Assembly: GCF_001976065.1 (NCBI RefSeq) | Contig: NZ_MNAH01000001.1 | Location: 734,439-787,506 of the forward strand | DNA: 53,068 nucleotides | Source: Pseudomonas putida | GTDB taxonomy: Bacteria; Pseudomonadota; Gammaproteobacteria; Pseudomonadales; Pseudomonadaceae | Direction of reading: 5' to 3' | Part shown: piece by piece, positions 18,201 through 26,933 of the stretch | How the letters are laid out: each line of letters opens with the position of its first letter | Position numbering within the stretch: position 1 is the first letter of the stretch | Program-made: the position numbers and the translations under genes | Notes under the pieces: generated by a model | What the model was told of the DNA's origin: nothing | Databases searched by the model: none | Seen by the model: the letters and a program-made list of their open reading frames with translations, nothing else

Positions 18201-19735
18201 AACGGTAACAGCAGGCGCAACTGGTCGCAGTAGAAATTTTCCTGGCGTCGGGATTCGACAGGTTCATTGATCAGCTTGCGCTTGATCAGGGCAGGGTAAG
18301 CCTCGCCGATGTCGACCTGTGCCGCCAGACTGGTGAGGAATGCCGGTGTGAGCCATTGCGGCACAGCCTGATCGTGCAGGAACGATACCGTCGCCATGTA
18401 GGGCGCCTGGTTTTCCAGGGCAAAATCGGCAAGGGTCTCGGTGCGGTGGTCGAGTGGGTTGGGCAGGGTGAAGTTATCCGCGGTAAAACTGTTGGTGATG
18501 TTGATCCGCAGCTCATTGAGCGGCAGTTTCGCAGCATCGATTGCGCGGGTATCGGCGATGATCGCTTCAACCATCAAGCGCTGGGCATAATCGGTGATGG
18601 ACGGAATCTCGTTTCTCGCTGCCTTGTGCTCTGGCTGGCGATAAAGCTTGCCCAATGCCGTGATGTAGCGGCTGTAGTCTTGAATGTCCATGGGCGAGGC
18701 GTTGCGCAACCAATCGGGAATCGCCGCGTGCAGTTGCCTGAGCCGCGCGTGTTCGGTTTCGTCGAGCCCGCTTTGAAGTTCCGCGTCATCGTTCACGGGG
18801 TTCTCCGCAGACCTCATGGCGTCGATGGCATCGAGCTGTGATGAGACCAGGGCCCAGGCCATGTGGTCAAAAACGTTGCCGTCAGGCTCGAAAAGCCGCC
18901 ATGTCATGGTGCGCCCTTCGAGCGGATCCCCCAGGCGGGCGGGCAGCGAATTGCCCAATTGTTCCATTGAGCTGAACGACTCATAACCGCGCTCGATGGT
19001 GTACATCACCAGCAATTCGCGTTCACGGCATGTGGCCTTGAGCGCCACGGCCCCGCCGATCAACAGGTGTCTGTTGGCCGTGGTTTCAACGATGTCGATG
19101 TCGATCAGGCATGCCTGAATGGCCGACAGGTCGCTGTTCGAATTTTTTCGTGTGGCTCTGTCCGGATTATTGAACACCTCGCGCGCCATCGCGCATTCGT
19201 CGGCGTCCCAGCCTTTGATCGTTTGCACATTCAGCGCGTTGCGCAGCGAATCGGACAGCTCCTGCCAGCGGGGGATCTTCTGGCCGTTGTGGTTCCAGTA
19301 GTCGAGCTGTCGCTTCTGCAGTTCCAGGAATAACCGAGGCACTGAATCATTGAGGGCCCAGGCAATGTCTTCGATGCTGACAGCAAGATGAACCGGGTCG
19401 TTGGCGTCGGATTCCAGGGTCAGGAAATGTTCGCCTTCGAGGTAGTTGGCGGTCGTGCCATACAGGCTGTGCCGGACGAGCGTAGCGGTGAGTGACATGA
19501 ATTCGATCGGTCCCGTCTCGACTTGATCGTTGACCACCAGCCATTTCGGGGTGGCGATGAGCGTTTTGTCGGGATCGATTTTCAATTCTGGATAAAGGGT
19601 TGCCAGTTTCTCGCGTAGCAGGTCGGATGCGACTTCGCTCGGCAGCGGGCCGTGGCTGGTCTGGCTGACGAGATCGCTTTGTTCCATGAGCGCCGTCGAG
19701 TCATCCGGGGCGCCTGGTGAGGGGGTGCTGGTCAT
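15203..19735 (-). CDS. Giant DUF6543 / dermonecrotic-toxin-domain protein A
   Basis: A 1,510-aa protein of the large Pseudomonas family carrying the DUF6543 region, often labelled dermonecrotic toxin domain. The family hallmark at about residues 570-615 reads VQNMFLICPREVESGPCLLYRP then LLQFPSRQNLLYALH. Two hydrophobic stretches follow (about 705-775: WALFAVTSNFLTGAVGTAVWVW and LLLITGIILSQHAV). Next is a beta-rich segment ending HWFIDLRLRLRGGGG (LRLRGG at 917-922), then a long helical region, a Pro/Ser/Lys-rich linker (about 1225-1270), and a conserved C-terminal domain with FWVAHFHY (about 1437). No signal peptide is visible. It is a paralogue of the gene at 19883. Toxin function is inferred from the family name only. 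Confidence 0.85.
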   Translation of the reverse strand: MTSTPSPGAPDDSTALMEQSDLVSQTSHGPLPSEVASDLLREKLATLYPELKIDPDKTLIATPKWLVVNDQVETGPIEFMSLTATLVRHSLYGTTANYLEGEHFLTLESDANDPVHLAVSIEDIAWALNDSVPRLFLELQKRQLDYWNHNGQKIPRWQELSDSLRNALNVQTIKGWDADECAMAREVFNNPDRATRKNSNSDLSAIQACLIDIDIVETTANRHLLIGGAVALKATCRERELLVMYTIERGYESFSSMEQLGNSLPARLGDPLEGRTMTWRLFEPDGNVFDHMAWALVSSQLDAIDAMRSAENPVNDDAELQSGLDETEHARLRQLHAAIPDWLRNASPMDIQDYSRYITALGKLYRQPEHKAARNEIPSITDYAQRLMVEAIIADTRAIDAAKLPLNELRINITNSFTADNFTLPNPLDHRTETLADFALENQAPYMATVSFLHDQAVPQWLTPAFLTSLAAQVDIGEAYPALIKRKLINEPVESRRQENFYCDQLRLLLPLLALEGKVKHESGIDEHGYRFICELFDSNTDTPHTIAIYPLKLTPQHRLISSSDTVQNMFLICPREVESGPCLLYRPMQDQPLLQFPSRQNLLYALHQPGELRDSVLAWLQDNTRSYEYAQYVFPTGLPSPWIVAEQLVNLLKQGDGFGRVTFEYDEITGNVLSTLFKSNAQALVDLADRQSQSNAERRWSLLRESSWALFAVTSNFLTGAVGTAVWVWQTINEIQQAIDARDRGDTFIEWTSVSDLLLITGIILSQHAVMRRNALAGSRLARSSIEKPSQAGVEPVAVKFDPVPLVAELAPEHRSSLEVAGSVPRRTPMALGAYLDTFKVVAIDITDKNVTKINVKPPHLYQIANGTFAQVGERWFKVMVSGEGQAHIVDPDDLNRSGPLLTHDAKGHWFIDLRLRLRGGGGNAFSKPQVASSEVRLLELEAVLGSFNDQAKVMETELSTLQTDIQKATSENFTSLSLAYSEKLGLTITAYQQALEKLREWRTLGGTKNYVYELLSLSTSLQKSLALWFVIKRTEYARATRMMTDAGQTEPMPIKTYVANIQLATDLSQEMVEKLELSQSTIEGLRAAGRAGIERAMEFKKLSPSFTVLDLKANELGMAQELCLEDKDSPLMTQARDAVGKIIVSSAKAAIQVVDFTKSGKDNSPLQTRIEDLDTLIETFADADQRLQELPDTYPDLVRRPRLQHLRGLIAEFAQLAQTRLQALLPEPEPKPVQRPTTSSHPSSSHQPAKVRKTRPKAPSKSEPGKTADDPLTPIAPVIRRQPASTLKDVELIEAAIELNLDTARFIERNGKDALRPRRIPADIQDVFDQQALRLEQSANSVDQALIRMKDEDGDPPPVSGLGLELRTAARRMREAGVSVRAALYKQRKPTQTAFKWLQENTQVGIEPGQRGRIQTKGMGDFFQEYRILDKTNGKAFWVAHFHYENLSSPADRPTAAHLKVADEYLKTLSAEQQTALNTIEPIDGVLRKLVDPELRKLFWPLEPKARR

Positions 19736-19839
19736 GTTGGATAAGTACCTGGGTGCGTTGATGAGGGCAGCAAATGCCGCTTGTATCCAAGGTAACGGGA
19801 GGCCGAGAGCCCAAGGCGGTAACTATTTATGCTTTGAAG

Positions 19840-19861
19840 AGGCCCGCGTGATTGCGGGCCT
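19840..19861 (-). terminator. Terminator between the two DUF6543 genes
   Basis: An 8-bp perfect stem (aggcccgc / gcgggcct) with a 6-base loop lies 22 bases after the stop of DUF6543 gene B and is followed on the minus strand by ctcttc. The U-run is short, but position and G+C stem fit a rho-independent terminator. The two giants may therefore be separate transcripts. Confidence 0.6.
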
Positions 19862-19882
19862 CCAGGTTTGGCGGCGCGTGGC

Positions 19883-22800
19883 TCAGGATGTCGAAGAGGA
19901 GGCTATGGCTTTGGACAGGAACAAGGATCGAGCCAGCTGTGGGCTGATCTCGCTGCGGTAGATGGCGATCATTTCGTTGTTGTTGCCGGCCGTGCGCAGG
20001 TCGAATGCGCCGCCGAGAGTTCGTTGCGATTCGGTTTTCAAGTGCGCGGCACTGTAGGCCTCGACAGCGCTGGAGGGGCTAGGGTAGTGGAAGTGGGCGT
20101 ACCAAAGCACTTTGGCGGAGCTGGCGTCGCGAATTTCATACTCCTCGAGATAGTCCTTGCGGTGGCCTTTGAGTCGCTTTCGCCCCGGTGTCTTGACGAT
20201 GGCGATCAAGCCTTTGCTGTGCAGCCATTCGACGCGAGCGGCAGTGGGAGGTTGCTGCTTGGTCATGCTGATTCGTGTCAGGCGACCCTTTTCGTCAAGG
20301 CTGGCCGCTCCCTCATTGAGCTGTTTCGCCACACCCACGGCGGAGCCCGGGCCTGCTTCGGTGACGTTCAGCAGGGTAAGTGCCTCTTCGATGGCGGCTG
20401 CCGCTTCCTTCATCCGGCGCGCCCGTTGCTGGAAAAGATCCTCGATTTCAACAGGGATACGCCCCGGCCGTTTGGCATGGGCCTCGGTTCGCAGGGTAAA
20501 GGCGTCCAGCTCGCCGAGTAATGTCTGCCCCGCCTGGACACTGGCATTGAGCTCGGGGCGAACGGTTGGCGCAGGCGCGGGCGTGCCCGTCACGTGTTCG
20601 AGCCAGACACCGGGCGTTTTCTCGTGAAAGGTCACGACCTTTCCGCTCAGTGGTGAGGTTACGTCGAGCAGGTCGGTGCCGTTGGCGGCCGCGCGCTCGC
20701 GCAGCTTGCCCACGACCGTTCCCTTGAATCGGGTCTTGATCACGCGCTTGGGCACCGGGGCCGGGCGTGAGGGGCCGGGTGTCGGTTCCAGCATCTTGCG
20801 CTCGGTGAGCAGGCTCGCGAGGTGTTTCACGCTGCGCTCCCTGAATGCTTCGACCTGCTGGCGCATCAGGTCCAGCGGGGGCTGCAACAACTGCCCTGAA
20901 TACTCCTCGGGCAGATCGACAATTCGTTGGTCCAGGGTTGCGAATTGCTCGACCAGATCATTGAAAGCGTCGATGTGTTCCGCCAGTGCCAGCTCATGAT
21001 TTTCGCCAGTCAGGTCGAGTGACGACTGGATGGTAAGGCCGGCATCGTCGACCAGTCGTTGCATGGCCTGGCGCGCTTGCGTGGTGGCTACGTTGTTGCT
21101 GTCGTTGAGGCACAACTCCTGCGCCAGGTTGACCTGGAACAGCTTCAGATCCAGCAGGTCGAACGACGGCAGCAGCGCTTTGTATTGCCGGGCTGTTTCC
21201 ACCGCCTCTTTACCCAGACGCATCATCTCCTCGATTCGGGCGTGGGTGAATTCGATCTTCTCGATGAACCCTTGGGTCATGTCGCTGGTGAGCTGATGGG
21301 TCTGGCGAGGTGTCTGAGTGCCCTCGATGGCCTCGTTGTCCAGCAGGGCCAGGGACTGGCGCATGCTTTCACCGAACGCCCGGTTTTGCCGGACGAACCA
21401 TTTGTGTGTCAGTAACAGCTGGTAGTCCAGGCAGCTGACGAGGACCGGGCGGTAATTGGCGATGGGCTCAATGGCGTTGAAGTTCTTGAGTTGGTCGATG
21501 TAGGCATCGTAGGCCGCTACCTGTGAGTTCAGCAGATTGAGCAGCGGCTGGAGGTTCGAATCGGTGGCCGCCTTTTCCGCCGCCTCAAGTTCCTTGTTCA
21601 ATGCAAGCTTGCCGGCATCGAAGGCTGTCAGTTGCTTCCTCAAGTCTTCCTTGAGTTGCTGGTTCTTGCGTTCAATTTCCTTTCGGGCTCTACCGCCGCC
21701 GCGCAGCCGCAGACGTGTGTCGACGAACCACTCGCCCTTCTCGGAATGAACCAGCAATGGGCCCGTCCTGGCTGGCGTTTGCCGTGAGTCGATGATCTGC
21801 ACGTCACCGTTGTCATTGAGCATCACTTCAAACCAGCGTTGATCTATTCGGGCATACCATTTCTGTTCGAGCGGGATCAGGAAGCGGTGAGGGCCGGATA
21901 CGGCGGGGATGTCTTTCAATGTCGCCGGCCGTGCAATCGCCAAGCTGTCCAGCAAGACGCCCAGCGATACTTTTGGCAACAGGCCTTGGGCGTAGACGGA
22001 CGTTTCATGGCTTGCCGGCAACTGCCTGACATCGGCCCTTTGACTCAGGGTGATTTTGGGCGGCGGCAGGGGTTTGGCAACAGCTGTTGAAACCTTCTCG
22101 ACGCTTTGCGACACAGGTTTGTCGCGATTGGCCGCGTGATGGGCAAGCACCATGCCCAGCGACAGGAACAGATCGGTCAGCGCTGCCCATTGTTGATCGC
22201 TGTCGCCGAGTTCGCGGGCTTCGTTCGCTTCATGCAGGTCATCCATGATTTGCCAGATCCAGGCGGCCGTCCCGGCGGTTCGCCCCAGGAAGGGCAGGGC
22301 AATATTGAAGAGCAGCCATGCCCCCTGCTTGAGCGTTGCCCAACGCCGTTCTCCATTGGCGACCGATTGCCTGTCTGCCAGTGTGATCAGCGCATTGGCG
22401 TTGGCGGTGAACACTGCTTGCAGCGGCGGTTCAGGAAGGGGGGTAGTCCTGATGGTGACAGCGCCCATCATGCCCAGTGTCGAGGCGGGGTCGACCAACC
22501 ATTGCGAAAGCGTCCAGATGGAGGGCAGTTCGCCGGGGAAGACATATTGGGAATAGTTGAAATACAGGTCTTCCGGCAGCCAGGCCAGGATCGAGTGACG
22601 TAGCGCTTTATCGTGTCTGATCGCGTACAGCAGGTTCGCCTCGCTGGAATACTGCGTCAGCGGATGTTCGAGCAGCGGTCGAAACAGCAGGCATGGTCCC
22701 TTGTCCGCCCGTTTCGGCCCGATCAGGAACATGTTGGCCACTTCGTCGGCCTCGTTATTCTTACGTCCCCCCGGAATGAACGCCAACGGGCGAATGACAA

Positions 22801-24457
22801 TTTCCTGCCCATCGACGTATCGATCGACAGGCTTTTCCTGCAAGGCGGCGGCCACGTATCGATAGCCCTGTTCGTCGATACCGCCAGCCTTGCCGCGGAT
22901 CTTCAGTTGAAGCGCCAACAGCGGCAGTTGCAGGCGCAGCTGACTGGTAAAAAGGTCCTGTCGACGCAGGCGTTCCCGGGGATCGGCCAGCAGCGTGTTC
23001 TTGATCAGCTCGGGATAGGTCTTGCCGATGTTGACGGTGGTGACGAGCGCTTCCAGGTAGGCCGGTGTCAACCACGCCGGCGCGGCCTCGCCATCCTTGT
23101 ACTGCACGGTTCTGTCGCCAAGCGGCAGGCCCGCCAGGTTTTGCAAGGCAAATTCGACGAGCGAGATTTTCAGGGTCTGGGACTTGCCGGGAACGATGAC
23201 CGCACCCAGGACGACAAGGCTGGTGATGCTGACTTCGATGTCCGCCAGTTTCAGCGTCGTCGCGGCTGCCTGATCCTTGATCTTCCGGTCCTTGATCATC
23301 TGGTCGATGAGTGCCTGCATGGCAAAATCCGGGAGCGCGGCAATCCCTTCATCAAAGGTTTTTGCGCGGTGCTGTTCGCGCAACAACGCCAGATCCATCA
23401 TGTGTCGGCTGTAGCGTGTCAGGTCCGTGGGTGAGGCGTTCGCCATCCAGTCCGGCAACAACTGCCGGATCTGGCTGTAACGTGAGGATGAAGGCTGGTG
23501 AAGCTCCGAGAAGTCCTTCGCCGATGCAGCCACTTGCGGATCAAGGGTGGGGGTCCAGGCGGCGTCACCGATGGCACCGATGGCGTCGATCTCAAGGGCA
23601 ATCAGCGCCCAGGCCTGGTGATCGAAGAACATCCCTTCGGGCTCGTAGAGGCGCCATTGCAGCGTGCGATCACCTTCAGTCACGCTAATGCGCCGCGACA
23701 GCGTTTGGCCCAACGCCGCCAACGAGTCGTAGTGCCTGAACCCTTCGGTAATCGAGTGGGTCATGACAAGGGTGCGCTCCCCCAGTGTGCCCACCAGTAC
23801 TGCCGTTTCCAGTATCCACAAGTGTTCGCTCGTTGCGTTTTCAAGACTTTCGACATCGATCAGGCAAGCCTTGGACTTGTAGGTGTCGTGAGCTTCCCGT
23901 TCATGCTTGTCGGGAAACTGGAAAAGGGAGAGCGCCATTTTTCGACGATCCTCGTCCCAGCCCGTCACCTTGTCGACGTTCCAGATGTTGAGTAGCGCAT
24001 CGCGCAACTGATGCCAGCGCGGCGTCGAATCCGCCAGGTACCGGTTCCAGTAGTCGAGTTGTTGCTCTTGATAGGCAATGAACAACAACCTGGACAGTTT
24101 GTTGAGCAGGCATCCGACGGTGTCGATTTGAACGGGAAGGTGAATCGGCGGCTCGACATCCAGTTGCCGTGTCAGGAAGTGCTCGCCGTCGAGGTAGGCC
24201 ACCGATACGCCTGACAACGCCAGTCGTACCAGTACGTCGGTCAGGGATTCAAAGTGGCTGCTGCCGGGAACGACCTGAGCGTCGTTCATGATCCAGGCCG
24301 GTGTCACCACCATCGTCACATTCGGGTCGAGGTGCAGGTTTGGGTAGTTGATGTCGAGGACGATGCGCAATGAGTTTGCAGCGACTTCCCTGATCGAAGG
24401 GCCTGCCACCAGTTGGGTCAGCAGGGTGTCGGAGTTGATGGCGGGCGTGTCGGGCAT
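19883..24457 (-). CDS. Giant DUF6543 / dermonecrotic-toxin-domain protein B
   Basis: A 1,524-aa paralogue of the preceding protein, colinear over most of its length. Shared landmarks are the N-terminal DGEHFLTRQLDVEPP; NMFLIGPKRADKGPCLLFRP then YSSEANLLYAIRH; a hydrophobic FNIALPFLGRTAGTAAWIWQI; EWFVDTRLRLRGGGR (LRLRGG at 916-921); a helical/coiled-coil region; and the C-terminal LWYAHFHYPSPSS with AHLKTESQR. Unlike protein A it keeps a beta-type segment between the linker and C-domain (KTRFKGTVVGK, then DVTSPLSGKVVTFHEK). ATG 24457 with CAGGAAAC upstream is preferred over 24496. No signal peptide or immunity-like small gene is adjacent. Confidence 0.85.
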   Translation of the reverse strand: MPDTPAINSDTLLTQLVAGPSIREVAANSLRIVLDINYPNLHLDPNVTMVVTPAWIMNDAQVVPGSSHFESLTDVLVRLALSGVSVAYLDGEHFLTRQLDVEPPIHLPVQIDTVGCLLNKLSRLLFIAYQEQQLDYWNRYLADSTPRWHQLRDALLNIWNVDKVTGWDEDRRKMALSLFQFPDKHEREAHDTYKSKACLIDVESLENATSEHLWILETAVLVGTLGERTLVMTHSITEGFRHYDSLAALGQTLSRRISVTEGDRTLQWRLYEPEGMFFDHQAWALIALEIDAIGAIGDAAWTPTLDPQVAASAKDFSELHQPSSSRYSQIRQLLPDWMANASPTDLTRYSRHMMDLALLREQHRAKTFDEGIAALPDFAMQALIDQMIKDRKIKDQAAATTLKLADIEVSITSLVVLGAVIVPGKSQTLKISLVEFALQNLAGLPLGDRTVQYKDGEAAPAWLTPAYLEALVTTVNIGKTYPELIKNTLLADPRERLRRQDLFTSQLRLQLPLLALQLKIRGKAGGIDEQGYRYVAAALQEKPVDRYVDGQEIVIRPLAFIPGGRKNNEADEVANMFLIGPKRADKGPCLLFRPLLEHPLTQYSSEANLLYAIRHDKALRHSILAWLPEDLYFNYSQYVFPGELPSIWTLSQWLVDPASTLGMMGAVTIRTTPLPEPPLQAVFTANANALITLADRQSVANGERRWATLKQGAWLLFNIALPFLGRTAGTAAWIWQIMDDLHEANEARELGDSDQQWAALTDLFLSLGMVLAHHAANRDKPVSQSVEKVSTAVAKPLPPPKITLSQRADVRQLPASHETSVYAQGLLPKVSLGVLLDSLAIARPATLKDIPAVSGPHRFLIPLEQKWYARIDQRWFEVMLNDNGDVQIIDSRQTPARTGPLLVHSEKGEWFVDTRLRLRGGGRARKEIERKNQQLKEDLRKQLTAFDAGKLALNKELEAAEKAATDSNLQPLLNLLNSQVAAYDAYIDQLKNFNAIEPIANYRPVLVSCLDYQLLLTHKWFVRQNRAFGESMRQSLALLDNEAIEGTQTPRQTHQLTSDMTQGFIEKIEFTHARIEEMMRLGKEAVETARQYKALLPSFDLLDLKLFQVNLAQELCLNDSNNVATTQARQAMQRLVDDAGLTIQSSLDLTGENHELALAEHIDAFNDLVEQFATLDQRIVDLPEEYSGQLLQPPLDLMRQQVEAFRERSVKHLASLLTERKMLEPTPGPSRPAPVPKRVIKTRFKGTVVGKLRERAAANGTDLLDVTSPLSGKVVTFHEKTPGVWLEHVTGTPAPAPTVRPELNASVQAGQTLLGELDAFTLRTEAHAKRPGRIPVEIEDLFQQRARRMKEAAAAIEEALTLLNVTEAGPGSAVGVAKQLNEGAASLDEKGRLTRISMTKQQPPTAARVEWLHSKGLIAIVKTPGRKRLKGHRKDYLEEYEIRDASSAKVLWYAHFHYPSPSSAVEAYSAAHLKTESQRTLGGAFDLRTAGNNNEMIAIYRSEISPQLARSLFLSKAIASSSTS

Positions 24458-24559
24458 GGCCGTTTCCTGTGTCCGGTGGGGCGTTGCGGGGGGCAACGCT
24501 GGTTCCCGGCAAGGTAGAGGGCGGTCAGTGGCTCGAGGTGGTAGATATGTATCGTGGGC

Positions 24560-24588
24560 AAAAAAAGACCCGCGTCATCGCGGGTCTT
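24560..24588 (-). terminator. Rho-independent terminator of the acetylpolyamine operon
   Basis: Ten bases past the stop of the polyamine-binding-protein gene lies a 10-bp stem (aagacccgcg / cgcgggtctt) with a tcat loop, followed on the minus strand by at least seven T residues. This is a textbook intrinsic terminator. It also isolates DUF6543 gene B, whose start lies about 100 bases further on. Confidence 0.88.
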
Positions 24589-24597
24589 CTGTTTCAA

Positions 24598-25698
24598 CTA
24601 GGTCCCGGACTTGATCTTGGTCCAGGCCCGGGTGCGTGCGCGTTCGGCATCCCGTGGCAAGGGTTGCAGGGTGTAGAGCGTGCCCATCGCCGTTTCGGTC
24701 GGGTACAGGTTCGGGTTGTTGCGAATCGCCGGGTCGACCCGTTCCGTGGCGTCCTTGTTCGGGTTCGGGTAGCCGACGAAATCGCTGACCGGTGCGATCA
24801 CCTGGGGTTGCAGCAGGTAATTGATAAAGGTGTAGGCGTCTTCAGGGTTCTTCGCGCCTTTGGGAATGGCGAGCATGTCGAACCAGATCGGAGCGCCTTC
24901 CTTGGGCAGGCGCATGTCGACGACCACACCGTTCTTCGCTTCCTTGGCGCGGTTGGCGGCCTGGGAGAAGCTGCCGGAGTAACCGACCGCGACGCAGATA
25001 TCACCGTTGGCAATGTCGGCCATGTACTTGGATGAGTGGAAGTAGGTGATGTGCGGACGGATTTTCATCAGCAGCGCCTCAGCCTTGGCGTAGTCCGCAG
25101 GTTTCTTGCTGTTGGGGTCCAGGCCGAGGTGCTGCAAGGCCAGGGGCAGGATCTCCGAGGGCGAGTCGAGGAGGGCGACACCGCACTGCTTGAGCTTGCT
25201 GATGTTTTCTTCCTTGAAGATCAGGTCCCAGCTGTCCACCGGCGCATCGGCCCCCAGTGCGGCCTTGACCTTGTCAGGGTTGAAGCCGATCAGGATGGTG
25301 CCGTACATGTAGGGCACGGCGAACTTGTTGCCAGGGTCGTTGGCCTCGATCAGCTTCATCAGCTTGGGATCGAGATGGTTCCAGTTCGGCAGCTTGCTGC
25401 GATCCAGCGGCTGGAATACGCCGGCTTCGATCTGCTTGGCCAGGAACACGTTGGACGGCACCACCACGTCGTAGCCGGAGTTGCCGGTCAACAGCTTGGC
25501 TTCCAGCGCTTCGTTGGTGTCGAAGATGTCATAGACCAGTTTGGTCTGGGTGTTCTGCGCCTTGAAATCTTCCAGGGCCTTGGGGGTGATGTAGTCGAAC
25601 CAGTTGTAGACGCGTAGCGTTCGTTCTTCGGCGTGAGCGTTAGCGCTCAGCAGCACCGCGCACAGGGCCGGAGCAAGGGCATGCTTGAGCTGTTTCAT
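24598..25698 (-). CDS. Periplasmic polyamine-binding protein (PotF/SpuD-like)
   Basis: A 366-aa extracellular solute-binding protein. A signal peptide ([17 protein letters not shown], cleaved near ANAHA) precedes [19 protein letters not shown], the polyamine-binding-protein N-terminus. [29 protein letters not shown] and [17 protein letters not shown] follow, as in PotF and SpuD. It would capture putrescine, an acetylpolyamine or agmatine in the periplasm. Its ATG overlaps the stop of the acetylpolyamine hydrolase gene (ATGA, 25695-25698), so the two are translationally coupled. No ABC permease or ATPase is adjacent, so it must borrow one or act as a sensor. A strong terminator follows. Confidence 0.9.
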   Translation of the reverse strand: MKQLKHALAPALCAVLLSANAHAEERTLRVYNWFDYITPKALEDFKAQNTQTKLVYDIFDTNEALEAKLLTGNSGYDVVVPSNVFLAKQIEAGVFQPLDRSKLPNWNHLDPKLMKLIEANDPGNKFAVPYMYGTILIGFNPDKVKAALGADAPVDSWDLIFKEENISKLKQCGVALLDSPSEILPLALQHLGLDPNSKKPADYAKAEALLMKIRPHITYFHSSKYMADIANGDICVAVGYSGSFSQAANRAKEAKNGVVVDMRLPKEGAPIWFDMLAIPKGAKNPEDAYTFINYLLQPQVIAPVSDFVGYPNPNKDATERVDPAIRNNPNLYPTETAMGTLYTLQPLPRDAERARTRAWTKIKSGT

Positions 25699-26720
25699 TG
25701 TTCAAAACCTTCCAGCACGTTCACCGCGTTGATGCCGATTTCTTCCACCGCGTAACCGCCTTCCATGACAAACAGCGTCGGTTTGCCGAGGGCGGCGATG
25801 CGCTTGCCCATGGCCAGGTAGTCTGGGCTGTCGAGCTTGAATTGCGAGATCGGGTCGTCCTTGAACGTATCGACACCGAGCGAGACGACGACGATGTCGG
25901 CGCCATAGCTTTCGATCTCGTTGCAGGCTTGCTCCAGAGCAGCGCTCCAAGCCTCCCAGCCGCTGCCGGCGGGCAATGGGTAGTTGAAGTTGAACCCTTC
26001 ACCGGCGCCTTCGCCGCGCTCGTCTTCATAGCCGAGGAAGAATGGAAACTCGGCCTCCGGGTGGCCGTGGATCGAGGTGAACAGCACGTCGCTGCGCTCG
26101 TAGAAAATCGACTGGGTGCCGTTGCCGTGGTGATAGTCGACGTCGAGGATCGCGACCTTCTTGTGGCCCTGATCGAGGAAGGCCTGGGCGGCGATGGCGG
26201 CGTTGTTGAGGTAGCAATAACCGCCCATCAAGTCGCTGGCAGCGTGGTGTCCTGGTGGACGGCACAGGGCAAAGGCTGCGCGGGCGCCGCGCTGGATTTC
26301 CGCCTGTGCGGTCAACGCCACTTGCGCCGCGCTGTACGCCGCTTGCCAGGTGCCGGCGGTGATCGGCGCGCCGCCGTCGAAGCTGTAGTAGCCGAACTGA
26401 CCATGCAGGCTGGTGGGCTTGATGCTGCGCAAGGTGCGGGCCGGCCAGGTGTAGGGCAGCAGGTCACCGTCGGTGTTGAACTCGGTCCAGCGCGCCCAGG
26501 CACCTTTGAAAAAATCCAGGTAGTCGCGGCTGTGGATGCGTTCGATCGGCCCGAGGCCGAAATCTTTGGGCGCTTCGACGGGCCCCAGGTTCTGCTTTTG
26601 CACCCGTTGCAACACGTGGTCGGCACGCGATGGCATCTCGAAGCAGGGCTTGAGTTGCCCGTCGATCAATTCACAGCGGCCGTGGTGCAGGTGGTGATCG
26701 TCCGAGTAGATCGTCAGCAT
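25695..26720 (-). CDS. aphA: Acetylpolyamine amidohydrolase (class II HDAC-like)
   Basis: A 341-aa zinc deacetylase of the histone-deacetylase superfamily that removes acetyl groups from acetylputrescine or related amines. It begins with the acetylpolyamine-hydrolase signature [25 protein letters not shown] stretch. The catalytic and metal residues are in [42 protein letters not shown] and the MEGGYA tyrosine loop. ATG 26720 with a GGAGAA Shine-Dalgarno is chosen over an upstream in-frame start. It is coupled to a polyamine-binding-protein gene, the arrangement of the aphA (PA1409)-PA1410 pair I recall in P. aeruginosa. An AraC regulator lies upstream with a repeat operator between. Confidence 0.92.
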   Translation of the reverse strand: MLTIYSDDHHLHHGRCELIDGQLKPCFEMPSRADHVLQRVQKQNLGPVEAPKDFGLGPIERIHSRDYLDFFKGAWARWTEFNTDGDLLPYTWPARTLRSIKPTSLHGQFGYYSFDGGAPITAGTWQAAYSAAQVALTAQAEIQRGARAAFALCRPPGHHAASDLMGGYCYLNNAAIAAQAFLDQGHKKVAILDVDYHHGNGTQSIFYERSDVLFTSIHGHPEAEFPFFLGYEDERGEGAGEGFNFNYPLPAGSGWEAWSAALEQACNEIESYGADIVVVSLGVDTFKDDPISQFKLDSPDYLAMGKRIAALGKPTLFVMEGGYAVEEIGINAVNVLEGFEQ

Positions 26721-26794
26721 TTTGTTGTTCTCCGCAGGCTGTTTCGGTTGCACACAGTTTTGCGGCGCGCAGCGTTTCGGAGAACGGCAGGAAA

Positions 26795-26822
26795 GGCCAA
26801 AAGGGGACTTATATGGCCAAAA
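26795..26822 (-). promoter_or_regulatory. AraC-type direct-repeat operator upstream of aphA
   Basis: GGCCAAAA occurs twice in direct orientation at 26795-26802 and 26815-26822, exactly 20 bases apart, in the gap between aphA and the AraC-family gene. It lies 75-100 bases upstream of the aphA ATG, where an activator should sit. The 213-base gap otherwise holds only a solitary REP sequence. Confidence 0.5.
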
Positions 26823-26874
26823 TCATTGACCGAAATTCGCCCCTTTATGGCGTATTCTGGATGGTGACTTTGTA

Positions 26875-26898
26875 CAAGCGGGCTTGCCCGCGAAGGCG
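26875..26898. repeat. Solitary REP element
   Basis: The sequence acaagcgggcttgcccgcgaaggcg has the gcttgcCCGCGAAGGC core found in the paired REPs elsewhere in the window, but no inverted partner is present within 100 bases. It lies between the AraC-family gene and aphA. Confidence 0.6.
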
Positions 26899-26933
26899 TC
26901 GGCAAGGCAGAGGCCTTTTTTTGTCCCACAGTG

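Noticed and set aside
15203..24457. Recent horizontal transfer of the DUF6543 pair by a mobile element
   Set aside because: No integrase, tRNA end, direct repeats or insertion sequence flanks the pair, and the two paralogues are well diverged.
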